A stretch of 64,000 bases of DNA from Trinickia diaoshuihuensis (GCF_003390925.1 NZ_QUBS01000016.1:1-64000); one strand, 5' to 3'. Shown: positions 34,561 through 44,625, numbered from the stretch's first letter. Notes: generated by a model not told the origin, from the letters alone. Made by a program: numbers and translations.

Positions 34561-34805
34561 GTTCGCTCCGCCCCTTGAGCGCCGCCCGCTCCGAACGATG
34601 CCGAGATTGCCGGCATCGCGATCCCGGCCGCGCCGGCATCGAGCGGGCCGTGGCGGGGCTCGCCGTGTTGGGATCGGCATACGGATCGAGCGTGGCCGAT
34701 AGCAGGCTGTGCCTGCGGCACGACCAGTTCGTGTCGCCCGACGACGCCTGCCCGGCATTCGAAGCGTTATACCAAGAGGGAGAAATCGATGAGCCTATGC
34801 GGTAA
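34557..34805 (+). CDS. Small Cys/His-rich protein in the YeiH operon
   Basis: An 82-residue soluble protein starting in an ATGA overlap with the exporter stop. It contains CRDCRHRD near residues 15-22 and LCLRHDQFVSPDDAC near residues 51-65, a CxxC-H ... C-x2-H ... C spacing that could bind zinc or an Fe-S centre. The hydrolase gene starts 17 bases before its stop, so all three genes are tightly coupled. Overlaps on both sides and the patterned cysteines argue for a real gene. No named family was recognised. Confidence 0.65.
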   Translation: MSSLRPLSAARSERCRDCRHRDPGRAGIERAVAGLAVLGSAYGSSVADSRLCLRHDQFVSPDDACPAFEALYQEGEIDEPMR

Positions 34806-35397
34806 TTTCAATTGGCCCCCGCGGCTCGTCACGGTTCCCGGCTTGCACGGCAGCGAGGAGGCGCACTGGCAAACTTGGCTAGAGCGGCAGTTCGCGCATT
34901 CGCTGCGTGTCGAGCAGGCGGATTGGGAAGCGCCTTCGCTCGACGCATGGGCGCGTTCGGTCGGCGAATTGCTCGAGCGCGAGAGAGGCCCGTTCGTGCT
35001 CGCCGCGCACAGTTACGGATGCCTCGCGACGATACGCGCGCTCGAATGTTATGTACCGACGGCCGAGGTGGCGGGCGTTTTACTGGTCGCGCCGGCGAGC
35101 CCCGAGAAGTTCGCCGCCGTTGGCCGCCTATCCCCGCACCGCTTGGCGGTGCCTTCGATTCTGATCGGCAGCGAAAACGATCCGTGGATGCCCGCGCCCG
35201 AGGCGCTCCAATTGGCGAGCCGGCTCGGCAGTGCATTCGTCAATTTGGGCGCTGTGGGACATATCAATACGGAGGCCGGTTTCGGCCCTTGGCCGCGCGC
35301 CAAATTCTTTATCGATACGCTCGTGCATCACGCCGCCAAGAAGGTGTTTCATCCGATCGAGCAGCAGCCGGTGGAGGCATTGGAGCCGTCGCTTTAA
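34789..35397 (+). CDS. RBBP9/YdeN-like alpha/beta hydrolase
   Basis: A 202-residue soluble serine hydrolase. LVTVPGLHGSEEAHWQTW opens the protein; the nucleophile lies in AAHSYGCLA (residues about 65-73); the acid in GSENDPWMP and the catalytic His in GHINTEAGFGPWP complete the triad. The family (RBBP9/YdeN) has unclear natural substrates. GGGAGAAATCG precedes the ATG. It is the third gene of the YeiH operon. Confidence 0.9.
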   Translation: MSLCGNFNWPPRLVTVPGLHGSEEAHWQTWLERQFAHSLRVEQADWEAPSLDAWARSVGELLERERGPFVLAAHSYGCLATIRALECYVPTAEVAGVLLVAPASPEKFAAVGRLSPHRLAVPSILIGSENDPWMPAPEALQLASRLGSAFVNLGAVGHINTEAGFGPWPRAKFFIDTLVHHAAKKVFHPIEQQPVEALEPSL

Positions 35398-35585
35398 ACC
35401 GGGGTCGACGTTTACCCGTGACGCTAATCGTTTACTAAAACGTCGTTGGACTTTGATTCCGTTTGACGGAATGTCATTCGTTATGCGCGACTTTGTCGCG
35501 CAATCATTCTTTTCGTGGCGCTATCATCTGCCTGCGCCGTGGTTGCATTTTCTCCATTGTTCGAAAATACGACGCGAGCGCCGGC

Positions 35586-36509
35586 ATGCAATCCAATGAA
35601 TTGCAGCCCGTAATGTTTCATCAACCGTTACGGCGAATTCGTTCAAATAAAATGATGACAGAGCTTGCGACCTTCGAGAATTTCAGTGAGTTGGGTTATT
35701 TGTTGGCCAATCCCGACGTTGCGCAGGAGGTTTTGCGCAACCCCTTGATCACCGGGTTCGTGCATTTTTCCCAGTTTGGAAAGAACGAGCAAAGACGCCA
35801 ATTCAAGCCGGCGATGTCCGACGCCGAGATAGACCGTGCTTTACTGGATAACAGTGTTCCGTTGCCTGACAAACTGAAAGACGCGCACCAGAACCAGGGT
35901 AACCTGTGTGTCGAGCTCGGGAACAAAGAGGGCATGAGGGTGCTCGAGATCGGTAGCCGCGAAGTGACCGGCGCCTCGACGATACGGGAGCGCTTCACGA
36001 AGGCGCAATATACCGGCTTCGACTATTACCCGGGACCGAACGTCGATGTGGTGGGCGACGCGCATAAACTATCGAGTTACTTCGGTCCCGAGGAAAAATT
36101 CGATCTGATCTTCTCGAGTGCGGTGTTCGAGCATCTCGCCATGCCTTGGGTGGTTGCCGCCGAAATATCGAAGCTGCTGAAAGTGGGCGGCATGCTGTTC
36201 ATCGAAACGCATTTTTCTTTTTCCTCGCACGAGCGGCCCTGGCATTTCTTTCAATTCAGCGATATGGGATTGCGCGCGCTGTTTTCTCCGGCGCTAGGGT
36301 TCGAGTGTCTGGAAGCCACGATGGCGAACCCCATCTCGGCGAAGTTTTCCGCGCTTGCCGATTCCTACTTGCGCGGCCGCTGGGTACACGGTTTGTATTG
36401 CCATAGTCAATACTTGGGCGTGAAGCGCCGCGACGTCGAACAGTTCAGTTGGGACAGCGTCGCGACGGACGATGTGGTTGGCGGCACCTTCTATCCCACA
36501 CCGATTTGA
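35586..36509 (+). CDS. SAM-dependent methyltransferase with an N-terminal NPDVA-type segment
   Basis: About 307 residues from the ATG at 35586 (285 from 35652; neither has a strong ribosome site). Residues near the start (GYLLANPDVAQEVL, then GFVHFSQFGKNEQRR) form a short helical segment often found ahead of surface-polysaccharide enzymes. The methyltransferase core has RVLEIGSREVTGAS, YTGFDYYPGPNVDVVGDAH and FDLIFSSAVFEHLAMPW, with KVGGMLFIETHF after it. This looks like a methyltransferase acting on a sugar or lipid, but the substrate is unknown. It stands alone. Confidence 0.75.
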   Translation: MQSNELQPVMFHQPLRRIRSNKMMTELATFENFSELGYLLANPDVAQEVLRNPLITGFVHFSQFGKNEQRRQFKPAMSDAEIDRALLDNSVPLPDKLKDAHQNQGNLCVELGNKEGMRVLEIGSREVTGASTIRERFTKAQYTGFDYYPGPNVDVVGDAHKLSSYFGPEEKFDLIFSSAVFEHLAMPWVVAAEISKLLKVGGMLFIETHFSFSSHERPWHFFQFSDMGLRALFSPALGFECLEATMANPISAKFSALADSYLRGRWVHGLYCHSQYLGVKRRDVEQFSWDSVATDDVVGGTFYPTPI

Positions 36510-36704
36510 GCCGACGTTGATTCATCGCGGACCGGCACGGATCGAGCCGGTCAATTAACCCGGCGGCGTGCGCCTCCTACGGCGCCCGCGCCTGCCGCGA
36601 CCGTTCCATCGAGCAAGTTAAGAACTTCCTTAATTGTGCAATTCGAGCGTGCCGTGTGCATCGCGAGATGCATGAGCCGTTGCCGACTTTTCGATGCTTA
36701 CATC

Positions 36705-36732
36705 TCAAGTTTCATTTGTAAGCTGTCGTTAT
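36705..36732 (+). promoter_or_regulatory. Candidate sigma-28 (FliA) promoter of the chemoreceptor gene
   Basis: TCAAGTTT, then 12 bases, then GTCGTTAT resembles the motility consensus TAAAGTTT-N11-GCCGATAA (one mismatch in the -35, three in the -10). It lies 60 bases before the chemoreceptor ATG, a sensible distance, and chemoreceptor genes are commonly FliA-dependent. Confidence 0.4.
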
Positions 36733-36791
36733 CTACACCGTAATGCCCTCGCTTATCAATCGCATCTCGCCGCTCTCGGAGACTTACGGTA

Positions 36792-38594
36792 ATGCTCGGA
36801 ACCATTCGCGGTCGAATCCTCATGGCTTGCGTCGCAATTGTGGTGACCGCGCTAGCGGTCACCGGCGGATTGCTCTATTACGTCGTCAAGATCCATAACG
36901 ACGAGGCCATCGATCAGAACTTCAAATCCATCTTGACGGGTCATGCGCTCGCCATCGACGGATGGGCCGAAAGCCGTACCCGCGAGACGCAAGCGCTGGC
37001 CGATACCATTGCGGTCGGGGAGGGCGACCCGTTGCCGGCGCTCAAGCTGCTCGCCAAATCGGGCGGTTTCGAAGTCATGACGCTCGGTTTGCCCGATAAG
37101 ACGGCGTTTTCGAACGTCACGCTTCCGCCGAATTACGATCCCACCGGACGGCCTTGGTACAAGCAAGCGATGGCGGCGGGGCATATCGTCGTGACGGCGC
37201 TCTACCGAGACGTGTCGTCGGGCAAGCCGGCCGTTGCCTTCGCCGTACCGATCGTTCGTGACGGCAATGTGAAAGCGGTCATGGCGGCGAGTCTGTTCAT
37301 GCAAAGCGTGAGCGAAATCGTGACCTCGGTGCACCCGACCCCCGCGAGCTTCGCTTTCCTCGTGGACGCGAAGGGCAACGTCATCGCCAGCGCCAAAACG
37401 GATCTCATCATGAAGCCGGCCACCGAGATGGCGCCGGCCCTGACGCCCGATGCGCTCAAAGCGATGCAAGGGGCTTCGTCCTCGCTGGCCGTCGAGATCG
37501 ACGGCGCGACCAAGCTCTTGCGCGCCCAGCCGATCGCCGGCACCGACTGGAGCCTGGTGCTCGCGCTCGACAAAGCCGACGTGACGGCCGGTATGCGGGC
37601 CGTCGCGACGACGACGCTGCTCGCGATCGTTTTGGTCGCGTTGATATCGGCCGCCCTGGTCGGCGCATTGACGAACGCGGCCTTCAAACGCGTATTGCTG
37701 GTACGCGACGCACTGACCGACGTTGCCAGCGGCAGCGGCGACCTGGCGCGGCGGCTGCCTGTCAGCGGTCATGACGAAGCCTCCCAAATCGCCCACGCGT
37801 TCAATCTGTTCGCCGAGAAGATCAGTGCGATCCTGCGGCATATCCGCGATTTCAGCGAGTCGGTGAACGTGGCGAGCGCGGAGATCGCGCAGGGTAACCA
37901 GGATCTCTCGAGCCGGACCGAACTTGCCGCATCGAACTTGCAAAGGACCGCGGCGGCACTCGAGGAGATCTCAGGCACCGCGCGCAATTCGGCCGATGCG
38001 GCCACGCAAGTGAGCGAGCTTGCGGAATCGGCATCGCACGTGGCGCTGCGGGGCGGCAAGGTGGTGGGCGACGTGGTGTCGACGATGGATGCGATTACCA
38101 AGGCATCGACGGAAATCGCAAACATCATCGGCGTCATCGACGGTATCGCCTTCCAAACGAATATCCTGGCGCTGAACGCGGCGGTGGAAGCGGCGCGCGC
38201 GAGCGAACACGGACGCGGTTTCGCGGTGGTGGCGGGCGAAGTGCGCGCGCTCGCGCAGCGCAGCGCGCAAGCGGCGAAGGAAATCAAACTGTTGATCAAC
38301 TCGTCCGTGGAGCGGATCGAGAGCGGCTCTAGCTTGGTGCAAACGGCCGGTGCGACGATGGATGAGATCGTGGAGGGCGTGCGCGGGATCACGAGCGTGA
38401 TCGGCGAAATCTCGGTGGCGGCCACGGAGCAAAGCACGGGGCTCGGCCAAGTGAACCAAGCGCTCGCTCAGCTCGACAACACGACGCAGCAAAACGCGGC
38501 GCTCGTCGAGCAATCGGCCGCCGCGGCGCAAATGCTGCGAGAGCAAGCCGCGAAACTTGCGCAAGCCGTGGGCGAGTTCAAGCTGTCCGCGTAG
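36792..38594 (+). CDS. Methyl-accepting chemotaxis protein with dCache sensor
   Basis: A 600-residue chemoreceptor. It has a first membrane helix (about 10-30) and a periplasmic dCache domain with [14 protein letters not shown] and [20 protein letters not shown]. The second helix is at about 275-297, followed by a HAMP linker and a long coiled-coil signalling domain whose tip reads [20 protein letters not shown]. dCache receptors often bind amino acids or polyamines. There is no C-terminal CheR-tethering pentapeptide. A periplasmic binding protein gene follows, which might supply ligand. Confidence 0.94.
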   Translation: MLGTIRGRILMACVAIVVTALAVTGGLLYYVVKIHNDEAIDQNFKSILTGHALAIDGWAESRTRETQALADTIAVGEGDPLPALKLLAKSGGFEVMTLGLPDKTAFSNVTLPPNYDPTGRPWYKQAMAAGHIVVTALYRDVSSGKPAVAFAVPIVRDGNVKAVMAASLFMQSVSEIVTSVHPTPASFAFLVDAKGNVIASAKTDLIMKPATEMAPALTPDALKAMQGASSSLAVEIDGATKLLRAQPIAGTDWSLVLALDKADVTAGMRAVATTTLLAIVLVALISAALVGALTNAAFKRVLLVRDALTDVASGSGDLARRLPVSGHDEASQIAHAFNLFAEKISAILRHIRDFSESVNVASAEIAQGNQDLSSRTELAASNLQRTAAALEEISGTARNSADAATQVSELAESASHVALRGGKVVGDVVSTMDAITKASTEIANIIGVIDGIAFQTNILALNAAVEAARASEHGRGFAVVAGEVRALAQRSAQAAKEIKLLINSSVERIESGSSLVQTAGATMDEIVEGVRGITSVIGEISVAATEQSTGLGQVNQALAQLDNTTQQNAALVEQSAAAAQMLREQAAKLAQAVGEFKLSA

Positions 38595-38649
38595 GATGGC
38601 GACCGTGCGGCGCCGGGCGTCGAAGCCACCCCTCGGGCGGTGCAGGCTT

Positions 38650-39729
38650 ATGCGGCTCGTTGGTCGCATAAGGGGCGGGCGGCTGATGGCACTCGCGCTC
38701 GCGCTCGCGTTCGCGACGAGCGCATTGCCGGCCGCCGCGGCGTTGCCCCAACCGGCCGTATTGAGGGTGCTGGCGTGGCCCGGCTACGCGGACGACGATT
38801 GGGTCAGCGCGTTCGAGAAGCGCTTTCATGCCAAAGTCGAGGTCACGTTCGTCGATTCCGACGAGGCCCTATGGGCTCGCATGCACAGCGCCAATCCGCC
38901 GCCGTTCGACGTCCTCGCGGCCAATACCGCGGAGATCGCGCGCTACGCGCGAGCCGGCCTCTTGACGCCTCTCGATTTGTCCGCGATTCCGAACCGCGCG
39001 CGGCAGCGGCGATATTTTCGGCGATTGGGCGGCATCCCGGGCCTCGTCGACGGCCACGACGCTTACGCGATTCCATTCACCTATTCGTCGATGGGGCTGA
39101 TCTACGATCGCAAGCAAGTGGCCGCGGCGCCGCGCTCGATGCTCGCCTTGTGGGACCCGCGCTATCGCGGCAAGGTACTCGACTTCAACAGTGCGGAGCA
39201 CAATTTTTCGTTTGCCGCGCTGGCGCTCGGCTATAGCGATCCGTTCCACTTGTCGCCGAAGCAAATGCGCGCGGTCGCGCGCAAGCTGGTTCAATTGCGT
39301 CGCAATCTGCTCACTTACTACACGTTGCCCGAGGAGGCGACGGCGTTGTTCGTCCAGCATCACGTCGCGCTGATGTTCGGCAACTACGGGACTCAGCAGG
39401 TCGCGCTGCTGCGCCGGGCCGGGGCGGACGTCGGCTACGCCATTCCGGATGAAGGCGCGCTCGCTTGGCTCGATTGCTGGGCGATCGTCAAGGGAGCGGC
39501 CAACCCGGCGCTTGCCTACGACTGGATCGATGGGATGCTCGAGCCGTCCATCGGCAGTGAGCTCACGCAAAGGGAAGGCCTAGCGAATACGCTGTTGCCC
39601 GAGGCCGACCAAACGCCGGGCGACGCCCGCCGCCTGATTTGGATCGAGCGCGTCGAGAGCGACGGCGAGCGTGCAGCGCTGTGGCGGCGCATCGAATCGG
39701 GCGACCGTCTAGTGAATTTCCTGAAGTGA
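38650..39729 (+). CDS. Orphan periplasmic solute-binding protein (PotD/spermidine-putrescine type)
   Basis: About 359 residues with a signal peptide (MRLVGRIRGGRLMALALAL..., cleavage near ALPAAAALP). The mature protein has VLRVLAWPGYADDDWVSAFEKRF, PFDVLAANTAEIARYA and AIPFTYSSMGLIYDRKQV, the two-lobed type D binding-protein pattern seen in PotD-like proteins. No ABC permease or ATPase is adjacent. The start could be 38596 or 38686. Its stop overlaps the start of the diguanylate cyclase (TGATG), so a sensing role with that enzyme is more likely than uptake. Confidence 0.82.
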   Translation: MRLVGRIRGGRLMALALALAFATSALPAAAALPQPAVLRVLAWPGYADDDWVSAFEKRFHAKVEVTFVDSDEALWARMHSANPPPFDVLAANTAEIARYARAGLLTPLDLSAIPNRARQRRYFRRLGGIPGLVDGHDAYAIPFTYSSMGLIYDRKQVAAAPRSMLALWDPRYRGKVLDFNSAEHNFSFAALALGYSDPFHLSPKQMRAVARKLVQLRRNLLTYYTLPEEATALFVQHHVALMFGNYGTQQVALLRRAGADVGYAIPDEGALAWLDCWAIVKGAANPALAYDWIDGMLEPSIGSELTQREGLANTLLPEADQTPGDARRLIWIERVESDGERAALWRRIESGDRLVNFLK

Positions 39730-41504
39730 TGAAACTCGGATTAAGCACCCGGCTCTCGATCCTGCTCGTCTGTATCGGCGTGGCGGCGTCGGGCGCGACC
39801 GGCTATTACGCCTACCGCGCCAACCGCTCGATGATGATGCTCGAAGCGCAAGGCGGTTTGCTGCCCGCCACGCAGTTGCTGAGTCAGCGCTTCACCGCCG
39901 CGTTAGCGGACGTGGCCGACGATGCCCTAGTGCTGGCGACTATGCCCTCGGCCGTGACCGTGGCGCGCGGCGACGATGCGTCCGATGCCGGCCGCGCGAG
40001 GCTCTCGCAGGTGTTCCTGCGATTCATGATGCATCACCCGGAGTATCTGACCATCCGCCTCGTCGCGCGATCCCACTACGGATTGGAACGGATCCGCGTG
40101 GAGCGCGGCCCGCACGGCATCGTTCTCGTGCCCGATAGCCGACTGCAGGAAAAAGGACACTTCGCCTATGTGTTCGATACGCTGGCGACGGTCCAAGGTC
40201 ATGCGTATCTCTCGCCGATCGGCCTCACGCCCGAAGCCGGTGGGGGGCCGGACGCCGGAGCGGGCAGACCGACCATCTATATCGGCGCGCCGATCGCGGA
40301 TGCGGGCGGAAGCAATGTCGGCGTGCTTGTCGTGGAGACGGACCTCACGCAGGTCTTTCAGCGCCTGGAGCGCGATTTACCGGCCGGCTACCTCGTCTAT
40401 CTCGCCAATCAATGGGGCGACTTTCTGATTCATCCCGATGCGAGCCAGACTTTCGGATTCGAACATGGGCGGCGCGTGTTGGTGCAAAAGACGTTTCCCG
40501 CTACCGGCGCCTTGTTCGACGGCGGATCGGCCCGGGTGACGTTCAACGGATCGGCCGGTATCGGGCCCGGACCCATGCATGCGTTTGCTTTCGCGTTCTT
40601 GCGCGCGCCGTTCGGCGCCGTGGACGGCAACCGCTTCATCGTCGTCGGGCTCGGGCGCTCGTTGACGGGCGTGCTGCAATCGGCGAACGCATTGGGCGGG
40701 CAAATCGTACGTATGGTGCTCGTTTCCAGCGCCATCGCGATCGTGCTCGCGATCGTGTTCGGGCGTGCGCTGGCGCGTCCCCTGCGCGTACTGGCGGACG
40801 CCGCTACGCACCTATTCGAAGAATCTAGCGCGCCGCGCTTGCCGGTTGAGCGCTCCGACGAGATCGGCGTGCTCGCACGTTGTTTCGATCGAATGCGACT
40901 CGAAATTCGCTCCCAAATGAGTACACTCCATGCCAGGCAGCTCGAGTTGAGTCATCTCGCCGGGCACGATACGCTCACCGCGCTCCCGAACCGGATGCGG
41001 TTCATGGAGCGGCTCGAGGCGTCGATTCGGGAAGCGTCGAGAAACGGCGAGTCGCTAGCCCTGATGTTCGTCGACCTCGACGGCTTCAAGCAGATCAACG
41101 ATCGCTTCGGCCACTCGGCCGGCGACGAAACGCTGGCCGTCGTTGCGCGGCGTTTGCGCGCGGCCGTGCAGGAAGCCGGACTCGTCGCCCGCTTAGGCGG
41201 CGACGAGTTCGTCGTCCTGTTCTCGAACCCGCGTTCGATCGAGGCGATCGGGCAGACGGCCCAGCGGATTTCGGCGGTGCTGGACGAGGAGGTCGCCATT
41301 GGGGCGCATCGAATGAGCGTCGGCGCGAGTATGGGCATCAGCGAATTCCCGGCCGACGCCACGAGCGCCGAGGAGCTACTGGCCAAGGCCGATGCCGCGA
41401 TGTATGTTGCGAAAACCTCGCCGCACCGCCGCTATGTTCGCTATCGCGCGCTGAGCGACGGGCAATTGCAGGCACAGCAGGGAGGTGCCGGGGGCGCCGC
41501 CTAG
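39729..41504 (+). CDS. Membrane sensor diguanylate cyclase (Cache-HAMP-GGDEF)
   Basis: A 591-residue inner-membrane enzyme making c-di-GMP from GTP. It has a first helix (about 8-27), a periplasmic Cache-like sensor with YLVYLANQWGDFLIHPD, a second helix (about 325-345) and a HAMP segment. The GGDEF domain has HDTLTALPNRMRF, DLDGFKQINDRFGH and the active-site GGDEF at residues 490-494. No RxxD inhibition site was seen at the expected place before it. The start overlaps the stop of the PotD-like gene, so the two are translationally coupled. Confidence 0.93.
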   Translation: MKLGLSTRLSILLVCIGVAASGATGYYAYRANRSMMMLEAQGGLLPATQLLSQRFTAALADVADDALVLATMPSAVTVARGDDASDAGRARLSQVFLRFMMHHPEYLTIRLVARSHYGLERIRVERGPHGIVLVPDSRLQEKGHFAYVFDTLATVQGHAYLSPIGLTPEAGGGPDAGAGRPTIYIGAPIADAGGSNVGVLVVETDLTQVFQRLERDLPAGYLVYLANQWGDFLIHPDASQTFGFEHGRRVLVQKTFPATGALFDGGSARVTFNGSAGIGPGPMHAFAFAFLRAPFGAVDGNRFIVVGLGRSLTGVLQSANALGGQIVRMVLVSSAIAIVLAIVFGRALARPLRVLADAATHLFEESSAPRLPVERSDEIGVLARCFDRMRLEIRSQMSTLHARQLELSHLAGHDTLTALPNRMRFMERLEASIREASRNGESLALMFVDLDGFKQINDRFGHSAGDETLAVVARRLRAAVQEAGLVARLGGDEFVVLFSNPRSIEAIGQTAQRISAVLDEEVAIGAHRMSVGASMGISEFPADATSAEELLAKADAAMYVAKTSPHRRYVRYRALSDGQLQAQQGGAGGAA

Positions 41505-41716
41505 CGGCATGCGTTGGGCACGATTGGCGATGGCCGAGGGAAAGTCCCGTGGCGCGAAAGCCGGGCGCCGGTTAGGGTTGCCGGGAGCGTTGCTGCAAAG
41601 CAGCGTCTGCACGATTTCAGCGGTTTACCGCCTAACGAGAACCGGATAATGCATTGCGCGGTTCATATTTTGCTGATTGCACGTGCAACTTGAGTGCTCG
41701 TTCAACGGGGCCAGCT

Positions 41717-43720
41717 ATGTTCGACGAAAACGACGGAGCGTTGCTCGAAGTGTTGCTGGGAACGAAAAGCCCCTGCTGGCGGCTTGCCGCCGACAGTAAC
41801 GCGTTGGAATTGGCGGCCCAGCCCGGCGCGGCAAACCTGAGCATCGCGCTCACCCCCGAGCAGGCGCGCGGTATCCGCGAACTGACGGGCGTCACTTCGC
41901 ACCGTCTGCTCGACGTCTCGTTGCGCGGCCAACCGGTCTCGCTCCACCTCGTCGGCAAGAAGGTCGACGCGCGCAGTTGGGCGGGCACCGCGTGCGACTA
42001 CTCGGACACGCTATCGGTCGCGAACGCGTTATCGAACGGACTGGCCGCCGCCGAGCAAGTCGTATCCGAAGTGAATTCGCTTGTCGTCATCCTCGATCGG
42101 AACGGCATCGTGCAGCGTTTCAATCGGATGTGCGAAGAGGTGACGGGCGTACGCGAAGTCGACGTGATCGGCAAGAGTGCATTCGATTTATTCATGACGC
42201 CCGATCAAGGGGAGCAGTCGCGCACCAACATCAGGCAATTCTTCGAGCGACAGGAGTCGTTCGAGGTCGAACGGGTAATCAACACGATCAAGGGGCGGCG
42301 TCTCTATCAATTTCGCAATAAGTTCGTCCATAGCGGCAGCGGAGTCGACGAAACCTTCATCATTTGCTCGGGGACGGACATCACCGACGAGCGCGATGCC
42401 CAGCGGCGCCTGAAGGAGTTGGCTTCCAAGGACGTGCTGACCGGCCTCATGAACCGCTATGCGATCAACGCGAAGATCGAATGGGCGCTCGAGGATGCGC
42501 GGGAGGACCCCTCGCGCGTGCTCGGCATCGTCTTTCTCGACCTCGATAACTTCAAACGCGTCAACGATCACTATGGGCACGTCAACGGCGACCGCCTGAT
42601 CAAGCGCGTCTCGGAGCTCGTGAGCGAGTGCCTCGGCGAAGGCGTCACGCTGGCGCGCCTGGGCGGCGACGAATTCTTGATCTTGGTCGATTCGTGCACG
42701 CAGGAATCGCTCGAAACGCTCGCGCGGACGATCATCGACCGTCTGCGCATGCCGATCCATCTCGACATGATCGATGTCTACGCGAGCTGCTCGATCGGTA
42801 TCGCGCTCTACCCGCAGCACGGGAAGACCCTGGAGGCGTTGATCTCGCACGCGGATACGGCGATGTACGCCGCCAAGGAGGCGGGCAAGCAGACGTATCG
42901 CGTGTTCTCGCCCGAGATGAACCAGAAGGTCGCCAAATATATTTGGCTGGACACCGAGTTGCGCAAGGCAATCGAGGAAAAGCAGTTCGTGCTGCACTAC
43001 CAGCCGCTCATCAACCTATGCACGGGCCGCCTGCATAGCGTCGAAGCCCTGCTTCGCTGGCAGTCCACGAGCCGCGGGTTGGTGCCCCCGTCGGAGTTCA
43101 TTCGGTTCACCGAGGAATCGGGCTTGATCATTCCGATCGGTCGATGGTTGATGCGGGAGGCCGCCGGGCAAGCGGCGCGATGGCGTGAAAGCGGGCTCGA
43201 TATCCGCGTCTCGGTCAACGTGTCAGCGCGGCAGTTGCGCGATGCCGAACTCGTCAACCAGTTGCGCGAACTGGTCGAGCAAGATAGTGCGGCACGCACG
43301 CTGATCGACATCGAGTTGACGGAAAGCTGTTTTATCGAAGACGAAAGAGCGGCCATCGATCTGATGAGGCAGTTCAAGCAACTCGGCGCGCGCATCTTGC
43401 TCGACGACTTCGGCACCGGTTATTCGTCGCTCTCGCAGTTGACGCGATTGCCGATCGACGTGATCAAACTGGATCGCAGTTTCATTACCGGCATCGACCA
43501 GAATTTTCAGGCGCAGTCGCTTGTTCGCTCGGTTTTGGGGCTCGCGCGCGCGTTCGGTTTCACGATCGTGGCCGAAGGCGTCGAGACCGAGCGGGAGGTC
43601 CAGTTTCTTAGAGATATCGGCGTCGATTACGCGCAGGGTTTTTTCTATGCGAAGCCGATGGCTGCCGATGTCCTCGAAGCTTGGCTCCTAGACAAGAAGA
43701 AGCTCAGACTCATCGCCTGA
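41717..43720 (+). CDS. rpfR: RpfR: BDSF receptor with PAS-GGDEF-EAL domains
   Basis: A 667-residue cytoplasmic protein. Residues 1-95 form the N-terminal region that in RpfR binds RpfF; a PAS domain (about 115-230, VILDRNGIVQRFN) senses cis-2-dodecenoic acid; the GGDEF domain carries an intact GGDEF at 316-320; the EAL domain has EALLRW at 443-448, DDFGTGYSSL and IVAEGVET. BDSF binding stimulates c-di-GMP breakdown in Burkholderia cenocepacia. Identification is strengthened by the convergent rpfF gene 29 bases away and by the position of the EAL Glu at 443, which agrees with the published protein as I recall it. The ATG at 41717 follows CGGGGCC. Confidence 0.95.
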   Translation: MFDENDGALLEVLLGTKSPCWRLAADSNALELAAQPGAANLSIALTPEQARGIRELTGVTSHRLLDVSLRGQPVSLHLVGKKVDARSWAGTACDYSDTLSVANALSNGLAAAEQVVSEVNSLVVILDRNGIVQRFNRMCEEVTGVREVDVIGKSAFDLFMTPDQGEQSRTNIRQFFERQESFEVERVINTIKGRRLYQFRNKFVHSGSGVDETFIICSGTDITDERDAQRRLKELASKDVLTGLMNRYAINAKIEWALEDAREDPSRVLGIVFLDLDNFKRVNDHYGHVNGDRLIKRVSELVSECLGEGVTLARLGGDEFLILVDSCTQESLETLARTIIDRLRMPIHLDMIDVYASCSIGIALYPQHGKTLEALISHADTAMYAAKEAGKQTYRVFSPEMNQKVAKYIWLDTELRKAIEEKQFVLHYQPLINLCTGRLHSVEALLRWQSTSRGLVPPSEFIRFTEESGLIIPIGRWLMREAAGQAARWRESGLDIRVSVNVSARQLRDAELVNQLRELVEQDSAARTLIDIELTESCFIEDERAAIDLMRQFKQLGARILLDDFGTGYSSLSQLTRLPIDVIKLDRSFITGIDQNFQAQSLVRSVLGLARAFGFTIVAEGVETEREVQFLRDIGVDYAQGFFYAKPMAADVLEAWLLDKKKLRLIA

Positions 43721-43749
43721 GCTTCCCGGACTGGCCGCGGCGCTTGCGT

Positions 43750-44625
43750 TTAGGCCGGCGAGGGAACGGCCATGAGCTTCGATACTCGCCTGTTTTGCAG
43801 CACGACGAGCCGCTCCATGAACGCAATGTCTTTCTCTTCGAGCATGAAAGCCGCGTTCACCCAATCCTCGGTGATGTCCATCAACTCGGCGCGTGACAGC
43901 GGCAACACGCGCTGACGAGCGCGCAACATCGCGCGCGTACCGTTCAGCATGGGTCTGATGACGTCGATGAACGTGCGAGTCGAGATGGCGGCCTCGCCCG
44001 GTTCGAAGAGCCCGTCCACCAGTCCCCGCTGCTCATGCCATTCGGCGATACGCGATTCGCCGGTGCTGATCAACGTTTCCGCGACGCGCATGTTCGACTT
44101 GCGTGCCACGAGCGAATAGCCGCCCATTCCCGGAAACAGATTGAAGGCGATCTCCGGGAAGCCGAGTTTCGCGCCGCGCTGCCCGAGCACGTAATGATGC
44201 GCGAGCGCTGCCTCGAAACCCCCGCCGAGCGCGCTGCCTTCCACTACGGCGATCGTGACCGCGTCGGTGCCGAACCCGTTATAAATTTCCCAAACGCCGT
44301 CGATGCAAGAGCGCGCATAGGCCATGAGCCGGTCGCGTTCGCCCTTGCGAATCACGTCGACGAAGAAATCGAGATCGCCGCCCACGTTGAAGATTTCCGG
44401 CACGAGCGAGGCGGTGACCCAAAAGTCGATTCTGAGCCCCGACTCGCGCGCCGCGCGAGCCAGCCGGATGATGTCCGATACCAATTGCTGGTTGAAGCAG
44501 GGGCGCGGCGCCGAGCGCAGCATCATCCACATGATGCGTCTGTCCTCTTCGTAGTATGCCGAGAGTTGACTGAATTCGCCTGCCTCGTCAAAGGGGCGGC
44601 ATTCGGGCGTGACGTGAAATTGCAT
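43750..44625 (-). CDS. rpfF: RpfF: BDSF (cis-2-dodecenoic acid) synthase
   Basis: A 291-residue enzyme of the enoyl-CoA hydratase (crotonase) fold. It makes the diffusible fatty acid signal BDSF by dehydrating and hydrolysing 3-hydroxydodecanoyl-ACP. Two glutamates, in GGGFEAAL (about 138) and FPEIAFN (about 158), correspond to the catalytic pair of characterised RpfF proteins. The gene converges on rpfR. The ATG at 44625 is preceded by AGAGGAAAT, which decided the start against a longer frame of unlikely sequence. Two palindromes upstream (44644-44663, 44695-44707) may serve regulation. Confidence 0.95.
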   Translation of the reverse strand: MQFHVTPECRPFDEAGEFSQLSAYYEEDRRIMWMMLRSAPRPCFNQQLVSDIIRLARAARESGLRIDFWVTASLVPEIFNVGGDLDFFVDVIRKGERDRLMAYARSCIDGVWEIYNGFGTDAVTIAVVEGSALGGGFEAALAHHYVLGQRGAKLGFPEIAFNLFPGMGGYSLVARKSNMRVAETLISTGESRIAEWHEQRGLVDGLFEPGEAAISTRTFIDVIRPMLNGTRAMLRARQRVLPLSRAELMDITEDWVNAAFMLEEKDIAFMERLVVLQNRRVSKLMAVPSPA

